34,656 bases of DNA from an uncultured Bacteroidales bacterium (GCA_902801485.1 CADCIP010000057.1:1-34656), one strand, 5' to 3'; positions 24,563 through 34,156 are shown, numbered from the stretch's first letter. The notes: a model not told the origin generated them from the sequence alone. Numbers and translations are program-made.

Positions 24563-24621
24563 GCATTAAAAATATGCAAAGAATATGCAACAGAAAGGCT
24601 CTTTTTCTGCATTTTTATGCA
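24563..24621. promoter_or_regulatory. Candidate ArgR operator sites
   Basis: Three related inverted or repeated motifs are packed upstream of the argR promoter: GCAT-N7-ATGC (24563-24577), a second ATATGCA 11 bases after the first (24572 and 24583), and the perfect palindrome TGCAT-TTTT-ATGCA (24608-24621). Size and AT-rich centre resemble ArgR boxes. The binding protein is inferred from position. Confidence 0.45.
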
Positions 24622-24761
24622 AACAAAACGAATACGCCTGCCATCTTTCTCAATGTTCATTATTTCTTTATTTATTGTTGATTTCCGTCTTTTTGAAGCA
24701 TTTTTATAACATGGAGCAGAATTGGCGACAAACAGAACAGTAAAAATAGGATATTAGTGTT

Positions 24762-24769
24762 TATTTTTG
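24762..24769 (+). promoter_or_regulatory. Possible -7 box of the araC-family gene
   Basis: TATTTTTG lies 44 bases before the ATG at 24814. No convincing TTTG precedes it at 19-21 bases. Confidence 0.4.
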
Positions 24770-24813
24770 CATTCTAAACAGAAAAAAACGAACAGCACGG
24801 AAATATTGGCAAC

Positions 24814-25713
24814 ATGGATATACAAGATTTAAAGCCCCGAAGGGGAGACGACACTTATAGGATTGGTGATAGCGAAGACCTGGTTGTGATGGAGAATATT
24901 GGCACGATACCCACGGGAGGCATGTGTTCGCAAAATCATGGCATTATTTTCTTTTGTACTGAAGGCAGGGCACAGTTCGAATACGACGGCAATGTTGTGC
25001 AGATACAGAAGAACGACATGTTTCTGTATATGGTCCACAGTACGATGTGCAATTTTCTGACATCACCGGATTTTAATTGCCGACAGATTTGGTTTACTCG
25101 CAGTGAACTTTGGAATATCGAAATCTATAATCTGATAAGTCTGGCAGATATGTCGCTGCTCAAGCTGCACCCTGTTGTCCATCTTAACGATGACGACATA
25201 AAGCTTTGTGACACCTATTTCCAGTTGCTGTGCAGCAGGATAAAGTCATCGTCTGCGCTTACCTCCTATATCGTACGTTCACTCTTAGGCACCATAATGC
25301 TGGAAATACTGTCCATCATGCGGCGTATTTCTGAGCGGGCGGTTGAGGAGAATCAGCAGGAAGAACTCAATCCCAACCTTCATAAGAAACGGATTATCGA
25401 CAAATTCATGAGGTTAGTGGAAGAGAGCGACGGCCGCATCCGCAAGGTGGATGAATTTGCCACCCGACTGAATATCACACCGAAATATCTCTCTACCATT
25501 CTCAAGGAAGTGATGAATCGCAGGCCAAGCACCTATATACAGCTATACACATTGAAAGCTATTGAGTACCGTCTGCGTTTCACAGATATGACGATGCAGG
25601 AAATTTCGAACGACCTGAATTTCCCCAATCCCTCGTTCTTTGGCAAATACTGCAAAGAACACCTGGGTATGACACCGTTGGGATATCGGATGAAATACCA
25701 CAAAGGGACATGA
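24814..25713 (+). CDS. AraC-family transcriptional regulator
   Basis: This 299-residue regulator has an N-terminal cupin-like sensing domain (about 20-110, with IIFFCTEGRAQFEYDGNVVQIQKNDMFLY) and a C-terminal double helix-turn-helix (about 195-295). The latter includes FATRLNITPKYLSTILKEVMNRRPSTYIQ and ISNDLNFPNPSFFGKYCKEHLGMTPLGYR, the family signature. It diverges from argR and is followed on the same strand by a set of hydrolase genes, which it probably controls. The inducer is unknown. Confidence 0.88.
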   Translation: MDIQDLKPRRGDDTYRIGDSEDLVVMENIGTIPTGGMCSQNHGIIFFCTEGRAQFEYDGNVVQIQKNDMFLYMVHSTMCNFLTSPDFNCRQIWFTRSELWNIEIYNLISLADMSLLKLHPVVHLNDDDIKLCDTYFQLLCSRIKSSSALTSYIVRSLLGTIMLEILSIMRRISERAVEENQQEELNPNLHKKRIIDKFMRLVEESDGRIRKVDEFATRLNITPKYLSTILKEVMNRRPSTYIQLYTLKAIEYRLRFTDMTMQEISNDLNFPNPSFFGKYCKEHLGMTPLGYRMKYHKGT

Positions 25714-25785
25714 AAGAGATTGTATTGAGGAATGATGACTGAGCAACAGACAGTTTTTAATATAATATAAATAATGTATAGAACA

Positions 25786-26844
25786 ATGAAAAGACAGATT
25801 TCCCTTTTGCTCCTGCCATCGGTGATGCTGGCAGCCATGAGCCTTGCTTCGTGCAAGAGCAGTAACAAACCCGCCGATGAAGTGTCTGTTCAGGACAGTA
25901 TTCCCGAGATGCTGAAAGACGTAGCAGGCATAGAGAAATTTCAGACCAAGCTCGACTACAGCAAGGCAGAAAACTGGGTGGACAGAGCGACTGAGGCTAC
26001 GAAGCCTGTCGATGTATTCTTCATCTATCCTACGGTGACAGGTTTCCGCGACCCTGTTCAGATATGCGAAGTGACCGACTCAGAAATGGTGGCAGGTGCC
26101 AAGTTTGTCAGACAGGTTCAGACCAGTGTGTTCGAAGAGAGTTGCAACATCTACATGCCCTATTATCGTCAGATTTCGATGCCAAAACCTGGCACCGATT
26201 ACCGTTTCGTCACCAACTATCTCTCTGGTTTCGATGCCACCGATGCACTCGACTACTTCCTGACAAACTTGAACCAAGGGCGCCCATTCATTCTGGCCGG
26301 TCACTCGCAGGGCTCCTCAACCCTTCTCAACTTGCTTGAGAACTACATGACCAAGCATCCTGAGTATCTGAAGCGAATGGTTGCTGCCTATCCCATCGGC
26401 TTTGCAGTGACCAAGGACTTCCTGGAGCGCACGGGTTTGAAGTTTGCCGAAGGAGCCACCGACACGGGTGTCATCATCTCATGGAATACTGAAGGGGTCG
26501 GCAACAAGGATGCCAAGAACGTGACACTGGCTCCTGACGGCTTGAGCATCAACCCCATTAACTGGAAGCGTGATGACACATACGCACCCGCCAAAGACAA
26601 CCTCGGCTCGCTAGACGATATGACGGGCAAGATGATTATTCCCGGCATTGTCGATGCCCGTGTTGACACTATCCGAGGCTCCGTCGTTGTCACCACTGCT
26701 GAAGCCAAGCCCTTTGCCATCAGCGAAGAAGCAGCCGTTCCTTTGTTCGGTCCTGAATGTTATCACCGCAATGACTACGGTTTCTTCTATAACAACCTGA
26801 AGCAGAACATTGCCGACCGCATCAAGGCGTTCATGGAAAAATAA
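25786..26844 (+). CDS. DUF3089 alpha/beta-hydrolase lipoprotein
   Basis: This 352-residue protein starts at the ATG at 25786 with a lipoprotein signal peptide (MKRQISLLLLPSVMLAAMSLASC), so it is exported and lipid-anchored. The body has VDVFFIYPTVTGFRD and the nucleophile elbow GHSQGS in an alpha/beta-hydrolase fold, which suits the DUF3089 family of putative esterases. The substrate is unknown. It follows the AraC gene by 72 bases and precedes another hydrolase by 19, suggesting an operon. Confidence 0.8.
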   Translation: MKRQISLLLLPSVMLAAMSLASCKSSNKPADEVSVQDSIPEMLKDVAGIEKFQTKLDYSKAENWVDRATEATKPVDVFFIYPTVTGFRDPVQICEVTDSEMVAGAKFVRQVQTSVFEESCNIYMPYYRQISMPKPGTDYRFVTNYLSGFDATDALDYFLTNLNQGRPFILAGHSQGSSTLLNLLENYMTKHPEYLKRMVAAYPIGFAVTKDFLERTGLKFAEGATDTGVIISWNTEGVGNKDAKNVTLAPDGLSINPINWKRDDTYAPAKDNLGSLDDMTGKMIIPGIVDARVDTIRGSVVVTTAEAKPFAISEEAAVPLFGPECYHRNDYGFFYNNLKQNIADRIKAFMEK

Positions 26845-26863
26845 GAGTTACCCAAACAAAGTT

Positions 26864-27814
26864 ATGAACATGAAAACAAAGAAAATACTGCGAATAGTGG
26901 CAGTGGTTATCATTGCCCTCATGGTCATCGGTGGAGGAATCTGGCTGATTACCGGCCGCTCACCATTGGCCATCATTGTGAAGAGTGCTTTGCACCAGAT
27001 GGACACGGAGTCGTACGACAAGGCCATGGCCGACAAGACCGACAAAAGTAAAACGGAGATTCCTGCCGATGTGGTATTCCCCCGTGAGGTTGTTCAATAT
27101 ACCATCGGAAACATGCAGGTGTTTGAGGTGCCAGCAGAGAACGACACAAAACCTGTAGTGCTTTATATTCACGGCGGTGCCTACGTCCATAACTTTACCT
27201 CTCAACACTGGAAAGCCATGGCCGAGTGGGCCAAGACCACAGGCTGTGGTATCGTGACGCCAAATTACCCGCTGCTGCCCCTTCATACAGCCACCGAGGC
27301 TCATCCGCTTATGATGCAGCTCTATTGCAAACTTTTGAAGTCTATGCCTGCCAGTCGCATTCTCATTATGGGCGACTCAGCAGGAGGCGGCTTTACACTG
27401 GCTCTGGCGCAGCAGATACGCAATGACTCGCTCGGTCTGCCTCGCCACCTGGTGCTCATCTCCCCCTGGGTCGATGTCATGGGCGGCGATCCTTCGATAC
27501 AGGAGCGCGACAACTGGCTAACCATCGACGTGTTACAGAAGTATGGGACCGCCTGGGCAGGACAGTTGGATGTTTCCAACCCGATTATCTCACCCCTATA
27601 TGGCGACATGGAAGGCCTGCCGCCTACCGACCTCTTTACCGGCACATGGGAAGTGTTCTACACAGATGTCTGCAAGACCTACGACAAGATGAAGGCCGCG
27701 GGAGTCGATGTCCGACTGCACGTTGCCGAGAAGATGGGGCATGTCTATCCCCTCTGGCCCAGTCCCGAGGGTCGTAAAGCCCGCCGCAAGATTGCTGAAA
27801 TCATTAAAGAATGA
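26864..27814 (+). CDS. Membrane-anchored alpha/beta hydrolase, HSL/esterase-lipase type
   Basis: I started this 316-residue protein at 26864 (MNMKTKKILRIV) because the longer frame overlaps the upstream gene. An N-terminal hydrophobic segment (about 8-28, ending GGGIWLITG) is a signal anchor. The oxyanion motif YIHGGAYVHNF and nucleophile motif GDSAGGG (catalytic serine) mark the hormone-sensitive-lipase branch. Near the end EKMGHVYPLWP supplies the likely catalytic histidine. It probably cleaves acyl or acetyl esters outside the cytoplasm; the natural substrate is not known. Confidence 0.82.
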   Translation: MNMKTKKILRIVAVVIIALMVIGGGIWLITGRSPLAIIVKSALHQMDTESYDKAMADKTDKSKTEIPADVVFPREVVQYTIGNMQVFEVPAENDTKPVVLYIHGGAYVHNFTSQHWKAMAEWAKTTGCGIVTPNYPLLPLHTATEAHPLMMQLYCKLLKSMPASRILIMGDSAGGGFTLALAQQIRNDSLGLPRHLVLISPWVDVMGGDPSIQERDNWLTIDVLQKYGTAWAGQLDVSNPIISPLYGDMEGLPPTDLFTGTWEVFYTDVCKTYDKMKAAGVDVRLHVAEKMGHVYPLWPSPEGRKARRKIAEIIKE

Positions 27815-27935
27815 CACTTAATCTTCGTAAGGTTTTTGTACTTTGTACACATTCAGATTGTCAAATGACATGCCTGATACGCTGTGTTTATTGAAAATAG
27901 AACCTGATTTCTTTTCGTATCTCAGACATTCTTTC

Positions 27936-27943
27936 TACCTTTG
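27936..27943 (+). promoter_or_regulatory. -7 box before the GxGYxYP gene
   Basis: TACCTTTG matches the consensus; TTTTC sits 19 bases upstream in place of TTTG. The predicted start is near 27950, giving a leader of about 60 bases. The GxGYxYP gene may therefore start a new transcript. Confidence 0.5.
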
Positions 27944-28008
27944 CCAAAACAAAGCAAAAAATTTGTTCTAAGCATCGGATATTATCAAATAAACACCCTA
28001 TCAACGAG

Positions 28009-29907
28009 ATGAAGAGAAGTGTCAACACATATATCAATGTACATTTCATTCTGCTGATTCTTATAACCGTCTTTGCAGGAGGAAAAACGGAGGCAAAACG
28101 TCAGGAGCCGATAGTTTACATTGACATGAGATACACTTTGAAGGCTGATTACAGAGACAGCATGGCAGTGATTGGTGTTTGGGACGATTTGCATGCCATC
28201 AGCGCACTCCAAGGTATCGTGAACAGGGACAAGCCTCGGCTGTACATAGAATATGTGGAAACCAACGGACGGAGCATAGATGCTTATTGGTGGAACCGCT
28301 ATCGCCGCACAGGGGAATGGCTGAACGGGAGAGACACCTTGCGTTTGGAAAGGGTGGAAGAAGTGGTCAGACATTTCCGCCATCTGCTTCACGGTGTAGT
28401 TGCCTACGACTCTAATGTGGCTTCTACAAGCAATGTGGCAAGCAGTCTGGCTGGTGTGGAGAATCTGCTGCCCCTACGTTGGGATGCACGTCCTGCCTCC
28501 CTCTATCAAAAGCTGACGAATGGCAAGGATGCGTTGGAGGTACGCGAATGGCTGGTAAATCGCGATGGCAGCACCCTGTTTACTGGAAAAGGACAGATTC
28601 CTGGCACGGAACGTGTTTCGTCAGGAAGTCAGAAATGTGACCCCTACCTTTGGTTGCTGGAACGGTACATGAAGACGGGGCGCATGGACGGACGCTATGC
28701 TGGTTACTATCAAGATCAAATGTGGCGCCGCAAACCCTTAGCCGCTCCCACCAATCATCATACACTTACCAATCACGACTTTTTCATCAGTCGAAAAGCG
28801 TTCTTTTTCGATTTATCCCCTTGGCCAGACGAAGCTACCGACGATATGAGTCAGCCTATGGGAACAGACTACCGTACGCTATGTGAAATGCTGCAGCAAG
28901 CGCATACCCTCCGAAGAGGCTCCGCGCCCTGCTACATTGGCGGTTTTCCTGAATGGGCCTACAAATATACCAAACGTGCTGGCGGCAAGCATGCAGATGT
29001 GGATACAGAATGGCAATTTGCCGAGTTAATCAGCAGATACATGGCTTTCAAGGATGCTGATGCTATCGGCTACGGAGCTTTGGCAAACGCCTCCTTTTGG
29101 CAGCATTTTCCTTTACAAAAACGCTACTCTCAACCTTGGACTTCCAAGAAAAAACTGAAACAGGCACATTATCTGAATAACGATGGAACAGTTGACACAA
29201 CTCGCAATTATGTGATTATCTACGTGGGTGACTATGATGCATCGTCGTGGATTTCGCAACGTACGCCAGACCTATGGGATAATCCTCACAGGGGAGAGTT
29301 GCCCATGATGTGGTGCATCAGTCCCGTGTTATCAGAACGTGTTCCCCACGTATTGCATAACTTCCGCGTTACAGCCAGTCCCAAAGATTTCTTTGCTGCT
29401 GCCGACAACGGAGCAGGCTATCTGATGCCGGGTGTCGCAGAAAGAGAGGGCGCACCAGAGGATATTGACACATGGAAGAAACACTGCAAGAAATACTACA
29501 GAAAGTGGGGATTGAGTATTACGGGCTTCATCATCGACGGGAATGGACCTGCTATGGGCAAGAAATCACTGGATGCCTACAGGGAATTCAGCCATAATGG
29601 CATCGTTCCCCAAAAATGTGACGTAATCAGCAACTACCGTGGCATGCCCGTGCTGAGGTCTGACTACGACCTTGTTTCAAACAATCCAAAGGAAGCAGCT
29701 CAGGTGCTGGTTGACCGTTTACACCTCCGTAAGGGTGTCCCTTTCCATTGGTTCCGCATTATCCTGAAGAGTCCGGAATGGTATGTAAGTCTCATAGAGG
29801 AAGCCAAACGGCAGGATCCCAGTATCGAACTAGTGGATATGCCAACATTCTTCGAGTTAATGAGAACCTACACCCAGAAACAGCAAAAAAATATTAAGGC
29901 ATCATAA
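28009..29907 (+). CDS. GxGYxYP-family secreted protein (putative carbohydrate-active)
   Basis: This 632-residue protein has an N-terminal signal peptide (about residues 1-29, HFILLILITVFAGGKTEA). It continues with YIDMRYTLK and DDLHAISALQGIVNRDKPRLYI, the start of the GxGYxYP N-terminal domain. The naming motif appears as NGAGYLMPG near residue 468. The C-terminal part resembles a TIM-barrel-like segment found in this Bacteroidetes and Gram-positive family, which is often beside sugar-degrading genes but biochemically uncharacterised as far as I know. It is followed after 10 bases by another secreted hydrolase. Confidence 0.82.
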   Translation: MKRSVNTYINVHFILLILITVFAGGKTEAKRQEPIVYIDMRYTLKADYRDSMAVIGVWDDLHAISALQGIVNRDKPRLYIEYVETNGRSIDAYWWNRYRRTGEWLNGRDTLRLERVEEVVRHFRHLLHGVVAYDSNVASTSNVASSLAGVENLLPLRWDARPASLYQKLTNGKDALEVREWLVNRDGSTLFTGKGQIPGTERVSSGSQKCDPYLWLLERYMKTGRMDGRYAGYYQDQMWRRKPLAAPTNHHTLTNHDFFISRKAFFFDLSPWPDEATDDMSQPMGTDYRTLCEMLQQAHTLRRGSAPCYIGGFPEWAYKYTKRAGGKHADVDTEWQFAELISRYMAFKDADAIGYGALANASFWQHFPLQKRYSQPWTSKKKLKQAHYLNNDGTVDTTRNYVIIYVGDYDASSWISQRTPDLWDNPHRGELPMMWCISPVLSERVPHVLHNFRVTASPKDFFAAADNGAGYLMPGVAEREGAPEDIDTWKKHCKKYYRKWGLSITGFIIDGNGPAMGKKSLDAYREFSHNGIVPQKCDVISNYRGMPVLRSDYDLVSNNPKEAAQVLVDRLHLRKGVPFHWFRIILKSPEWYVSLIEEAKRQDPSIELVDMPTFFELMRTYTQKQQKNIKAS

Positions 29908-29917
29908 CAAAAACCAA

Positions 29918-30733
29918 ATGAAAATGAGAAACAGAGGATCTATCTTTATTCTTGCCCTTCTGATCTTTACAAGCATTGCAAGGGCACAGTACAATCAAGA
30001 CAACGATATTCCCTATCGAGAGAAAGCAGAGGGCTATGCCCAGGAACGCTGCAAATTAGATGTGTATTATCCTACCGACCAGAAGGATGCACCCGTAGTG
30101 GTGTGGTTCCACGGTGGCGGAATAGAAGGCGGCAGCAAACACATCGATTCACAACTCAAGAACTGCGGCCTCGTTGTAGTAGCTGTCAATTACCGTCTGT
30201 TGCCTAAGGCCAATATCAACGACATCCTGGACGATGCGGCAGCTGCTGTTGCCTGGACCTACAAGAACATAGCAAAATACGGTGGCAGTAAACGTAAGAT
30301 CTTTGTGGCCGGACACTCTGCGGGCGGTTATCTGCTGGACATGATAGGCTTAGATAAGCACTGGCTTGCAAAATATGGTGTTGATGCCGACTCGCTGGCT
30401 GCCCTTGTTCCATTCAGCGGACAGTGCATCACTCACTACAACATCCGCAAGCAGCAAGGTCTTGGTCCCCTGCAGGCCACTATCGACCAGTATGCACCGC
30501 TTACCTACGTCCGTCCGGATGCGCCACCTATCATCATTATCTCCGGTGACCGTGAGATGGAACTTTACGGCCGATACGAGGAACAGGCATACTTTTGGCG
30601 TATGCTAAAACTGGTGGGGCACAAGGATGTAACACTCTACGAAATGCAGGGCTACGACCACGGAGCCATGGCACAGCCTGCCTATTACATCCTGAAGCAA
30701 CACATCAAACGAATATGCGAACTCAAAAAATAA
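29918..30733 (+). CDS. Secreted alpha/beta hydrolase (carbohydrate-esterase-like)
   Basis: This 271-residue protein has a signal peptide (MKMRNRGSIFILALLIFTSIARAQ). The oxyanion motif is VWFHGGGIEGGS, the nucleophile elbow GHSAGGY, and a late ISGDREME plus YDHGAMAQPA supply the likely acid and histidine. This order fits BD-FAE-like feruloyl or acetyl esterases as well as general lipases. It is ten bases downstream of the GxGYxYP gene, so the two are almost certainly cotranscribed and may work on the same esterified glycan. Confidence 0.8.
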   Translation: MKMRNRGSIFILALLIFTSIARAQYNQDNDIPYREKAEGYAQERCKLDVYYPTDQKDAPVVVWFHGGGIEGGSKHIDSQLKNCGLVVVAVNYRLLPKANINDILDDAAAAVAWTYKNIAKYGGSKRKIFVAGHSAGGYLLDMIGLDKHWLAKYGVDADSLAALVPFSGQCITHYNIRKQQGLGPLQATIDQYAPLTYVRPDAPPIIIISGDREMELYGRYEEQAYFWRMLKLVGHKDVTLYEMQGYDHGAMAQPAYYILKQHIKRICELKK

Positions 30734-30760
30734 GAATAACTAATAAAAAATATCAAGACA

Positions 30761-31738
30761 ATGGGAAAAATTAAGACTATAGGTGTTCTGACATCGGGTG
30801 GAGATGCCCCTGGTATGAATGCAGCCATTCGTGCCGTGACACGCGCCGGTATATATAATGGTTTCATTATTAAAGCCATCTACCGAGGCTACGAAGGCCT
30901 CATCAATGATGAAGTGAAAACGTTTACCACAGAAGATGTATCAGGTATCATCGATCGTGGTGGTACTATCCTGAAAACAGCCCGAAGCAAGGATTTTATG
31001 ACACCCGAAGGCAGGCAGAAGGCGTATGAAACCTGTCTGCATGAGGAGATTGATGCGCTTGTCGTCATCGGAGGCAACGGTTCACTGTCCGGCGCCCGTA
31101 TTTTCGCCGAGGAATTCGACTTTCCCATCATTGGACTGCCTGGCACCATCGACAACGACCTCTACGGCACCGATGCTACCATCGGCTATGATACCACCAT
31201 GAATACTATCATGGAGTGTGTTGACCGTATCCGCGATACAGCCAACAGCCACGAGCGTATCTTCTTTGTTGAAGTAATGGGGCGCGAGGCTGGCTATTTA
31301 GCTCAGAACACAGCCATCGCTTGCGGCGCAGAAGCCGCCATCATTCCTGAGGATATGACAGATGTTGACCAGTTGGCAGATTTCATGAATCGCGGCATCC
31401 GAAAGTCCAAGAAATCATGTATCGTCATCGTATCTGAAAGTCCCAAGTGCGGTGCCATGTACTATGCCGATCGTGTAAAGAATGAGTTCCCTGGATTTGA
31501 TGTCCGCGTTTCCATCCTCGGTCATTTGCAACGAGGTGGAGCACCATCGGCCCGTGACCGTATTCTGGCCAGCTGCATGGGTGTAGGAGCTATCGAGGCT
31601 ATCATACAGGGACAGCGTAACATCATGATTGGTTATCGCTTCAATGATGTGGTATATGTTCCTTTCAGTGAGTGCATCCGCACCGATAAACCCTTTGACA
31701 AACGTCTCATCAAGGTACTTGACGAACTTAGTATCTGA
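30761..31738 (+). CDS. pfkA: 6-phosphofructokinase, ATP-type, with an unusual GGNGS motif
   Basis: The enzyme phosphorylates fructose 6-phosphate in glycolysis. The 325-residue protein has [15 protein letters not shown] at the N-terminus, [12 protein letters not shown] with the catalytic base, [12 protein letters not shown] and the late [16 protein letters not shown]. The glycine in PGTIDND and the glycine after the Mg-site residue indicate ATP rather than pyrophosphate. The motif usually written GGDGS is GGNGS here, so the aspartate that helps hold Mg-ATP in the E. coli enzyme (Asp103) is asparagine. No separate promoter was seen in the 27 bases before it. Confidence 0.9.
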   Translation: MGKIKTIGVLTSGGDAPGMNAAIRAVTRAGIYNGFIIKAIYRGYEGLINDEVKTFTTEDVSGIIDRGGTILKTARSKDFMTPEGRQKAYETCLHEEIDALVVIGGNGSLSGARIFAEEFDFPIIGLPGTIDNDLYGTDATIGYDTTMNTIMECVDRIRDTANSHERIFFVEVMGREAGYLAQNTAIACGAEAAIIPEDMTDVDQLADFMNRGIRKSKKSCIVIVSESPKCGAMYYADRVKNEFPGFDVRVSILGHLQRGGAPSARDRILASCMGVGAIEAIIQGQRNIMIGYRFNDVVYVPFSECIRTDKPFDKRLIKVLDELSI

Positions 31739-31795
31739 TGATGCCGGCCGGAAAAGCTTTTTCATTGAAGGTTGAGTAGGAAAAGGTTTGTTTTT

Positions 31796-32824
31796 ATGAG
31801 CAAGAAAGGTCGAATAGGAATAGGTGTCTGTCTAATGGTTCTTTGGGGCATCCTGCTGGCCTACCCTTCTAATATCCTGGCGCAGAAAAGAACCCTGCGA
31901 CAGAAGATTGCACGGTTAGACAGCACGCTCTCTGCCCGTTATTATAAAATCCCATACGATACCAACTACGTGATAAGACCCGTGGGAAGGTGGACACTGA
32001 AAGTGAGGTATAACCAGACGGGTAACACCTTCCATACAAAAGGAACCTTAAAAGGTATTACTTCCAAGTCCGACCTCAGCACCACTCGCAAGAACACAAT
32101 TAGCCTTGGCGCCTCATACAGGGGGCTTTCTGCATCCTTTTCTCTCAATCCTGCCAAGATGAAGGGTATTTATAAGGACTATGAACTCAACCTGAACTAT
32201 TTCAGCAGTCGCATTAGTCTCGACTTCAGTTACCAACGGTCAGAAAGTCTCTCTGGCGACATTCACCTCGCTGACAGAGTACAGCAGTTGGAACAGGGCG
32301 ATCTGGCCATGAAGATTGTCAACATAGCTGGATATTATGCCTTTAACTACCGCAAATTCTCCTTTCCGGCAGCCTTCAACCAGAACTTTATCCAACGTCG
32401 TTCTGCAGGTTCCTGGCTGGCTGGCATCAGCTATCAGGGCGGAAGTATCAACACAACCGAAGACCTGAAGACAAGAAGACCGGAAGCACATGATGTCAGC
32501 CTGAAATTTGGGCATTTAGGCCTTGGTGCGGGCTACGGCTATAATCTGGTACTCGGCAAGAATTGGCTGTTGCATCTTTCTGCCCTGCCTACCTTCGTAG
32601 TCTATAACAGAAATAAGTTAATGCTCAATGACGAGGAACTTGAAGCCAAGCACATGCGTTTCCACATGATTTTCAACGAGCGTGTCGCCATCATATACAA
32701 CTTCTCAAAACGTTATTTTGCCGGTGCTACTCTGGTAATGAACAACTCTGTCTACGATAATGATGCAGGAATTATCAATCAGAACAAGTGGCGTGCCCGT
32801 GCCATCGTAGGTATGCGACTGTAA
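31796..32824 (+). CDS. DUF4421-family outer-membrane-type protein
   Basis: This 342-residue protein starts at 31796 (MSKKGRIGIGV); an upstream TTG is unlikely. An N-terminal hydrophobic stretch ending NILAQ is a signal peptide. The body alternates polar and hydrophobic residues in beta-strand-like fashion (RWTLKVRYNQTG, LGASYRGLSASFSL, ELNLNYFSSRISLDFSYQ) and ends in WRARAIVGMRL, suggesting a beta-barrel. It matches what I recall of the DUF4421 family, common in Bacteroidales and without known function. It follows pfkA by 57 bases. Confidence 0.7.
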   Translation: MSKKGRIGIGVCLMVLWGILLAYPSNILAQKRTLRQKIARLDSTLSARYYKIPYDTNYVIRPVGRWTLKVRYNQTGNTFHTKGTLKGITSKSDLSTTRKNTISLGASYRGLSASFSLNPAKMKGIYKDYELNLNYFSSRISLDFSYQRSESLSGDIHLADRVQQLEQGDLAMKIVNIAGYYAFNYRKFSFPAAFNQNFIQRRSAGSWLAGISYQGGSINTTEDLKTRRPEAHDVSLKFGHLGLGAGYGYNLVLGKNWLLHLSALPTFVVYNRNKLMLNDEELEAKHMRFHMIFNERVAIIYNFSKRYFAGATLVMNNSVYDNDAGIINQNKWRARAIVGMRL

Positions 32825-32923
32825 GAACGTGTTTCAATCTGTGCAAGTAGCAAGACCAGTACATAAACAATATTACCCGGCAGCAAACAGTTGCCCAGAT
32901 AAAAGCTAAATATAATATCAACA

Positions 32924-33747
32924 ATGAAAAGTACAAAACTATGGATGCTTCCCGCCAGTTGGAATTCATGTCGGCAGATTTTGCTATTGCCCAGTTTGCC
33001 TTGAAAGCATTGAACGACAAGGAACTGTCCGAAAAATACATGGAACGTACACGCTTCTGGAAACGTCTCTATAATCCCGAGACCAAATGGATTCAGTCAC
33101 GTAACCAAGACGGCAGTTGGAAGCCGTTGGAACATGGATTCATGGAAGCAACATACAAGGATTTCTTCTGGATGGTGCCCTACAACATTAACGGTCTGAT
33201 AGAAACCATTGGTGGACGCGACTCAGCAGAAGTACGACTGGCTGAATATTTCCGCCGACTGGATGCGGACTACGGCGACGACTGGTACGCTTCCGGCAAC
33301 GAGCCATGTTTTGGTTTTCCCTGGCTATATAATTGGGTAGGTTGTCCTTGGAAAACGCAAGACGTTATTCGCCGCGTGCTAAACGAAATTTATGTTGACG
33401 TCTCTGATGGCTTGTCTGGAAATGACGACCTTAGAGCCATGGGAGCCTGGTACGTTTGGGTAAGTCTGGGATTGTATCCCGAGATTCCTGGTGTGGCAGG
33501 TTTTGCCGTGAGCACACCATCGTTCCCCCATATATGCATTCATCTGCCAAATGGGAAAACCATCGTACAGAATAGTTCTAAAGATGGTAAACCCTTTATT
33601 ACAAGTATGAGTATCAACGGGAAAACCTGCAAAGGAACGTGGATTCCATGGGAGAATCTTTCTGATGGAGCTATACTGAAATACACCACATCAGACAAGC
33701 CTAACACAAAATGGGGAACCCAGATTTCACCCCCTTTATATAAATAG
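32924..33747 (+). pseudogene. Remnant of a glycoside hydrolase family 92 alpha-mannosidase
   Basis: The frame from 32941 (268 residues) matches only the C-terminal part of GH92 exo-alpha-mannosidases, which are usually over 700 residues. It shows SGNEPCFGFPWLYNWVGCPWKTQ, then GLSGNDDLRAMGAWYVWVSLGLYPEIPG, both characteristic of this region. Just upstream, an ATG at 32924 begins MKSTKLWML, which looks like the start of a signal peptide, but in another frame that ends after 26 codons. I infer a deletion that removed about two thirds of the gene and joined the start to the end out of frame. Confidence 0.75.
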
Positions 33748-34016
33748 TGAAAAAACAAAGGTTACGTTATTAGAAATTTTATTAAAAAAAATTAACTTTT
33801 GTTTGGAAGATATTGAAAAAGGGTATATATATGTAAATATTTTTCTGGGCGCCTTTTCTACTCTCCTATTTTTGCTATGTTAGAGAAAATGTGCCGGCTA
33901 ACTTGAAAATTTTTGCCGCCTAACGTGGCAGTAAAAATTCTTATGCTAAAGAACATCCTTTTACATTTTACCCAATTCTTGGTTTGTCAAGAAGTTTTTA
34001 TTATTAATTTTTTTAT

Positions 34017-34094
34017 TGAGGCTACGCCTCGAGCCTGCTCACGCTCGGGATAGCCCAAACCAGTTAAGCTCTCCTCTCGCTCAATCGCAGCCTT
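34017..34094. repeat. Diverged member of the long dispersed repeat
   Basis: It shares GCTCGGGATAGCC and CTCAATCGCAGCCTT, in the same order, with 19716-19881. The middle differs, and it starts with a local palindrome GGCTACGCCTCGAGCC. Confidence 0.6.
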
Positions 34095-34123
34095 GTTAAT
34101 TGTTCATTATTAATTGTTCATTG

Positions 34124-34156
34124 ATTTTTGTTTTCGTTTTTGTTTTCGTTTTTGTT
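34124..34156. repeat. Dodecamer tandem repeat
   Basis: Two and a half copies of GTTTTTGTTTTC occur here, directly after a two-copy TAATTGTTCATTAT direct repeat. No coding role. Confidence 0.6.
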
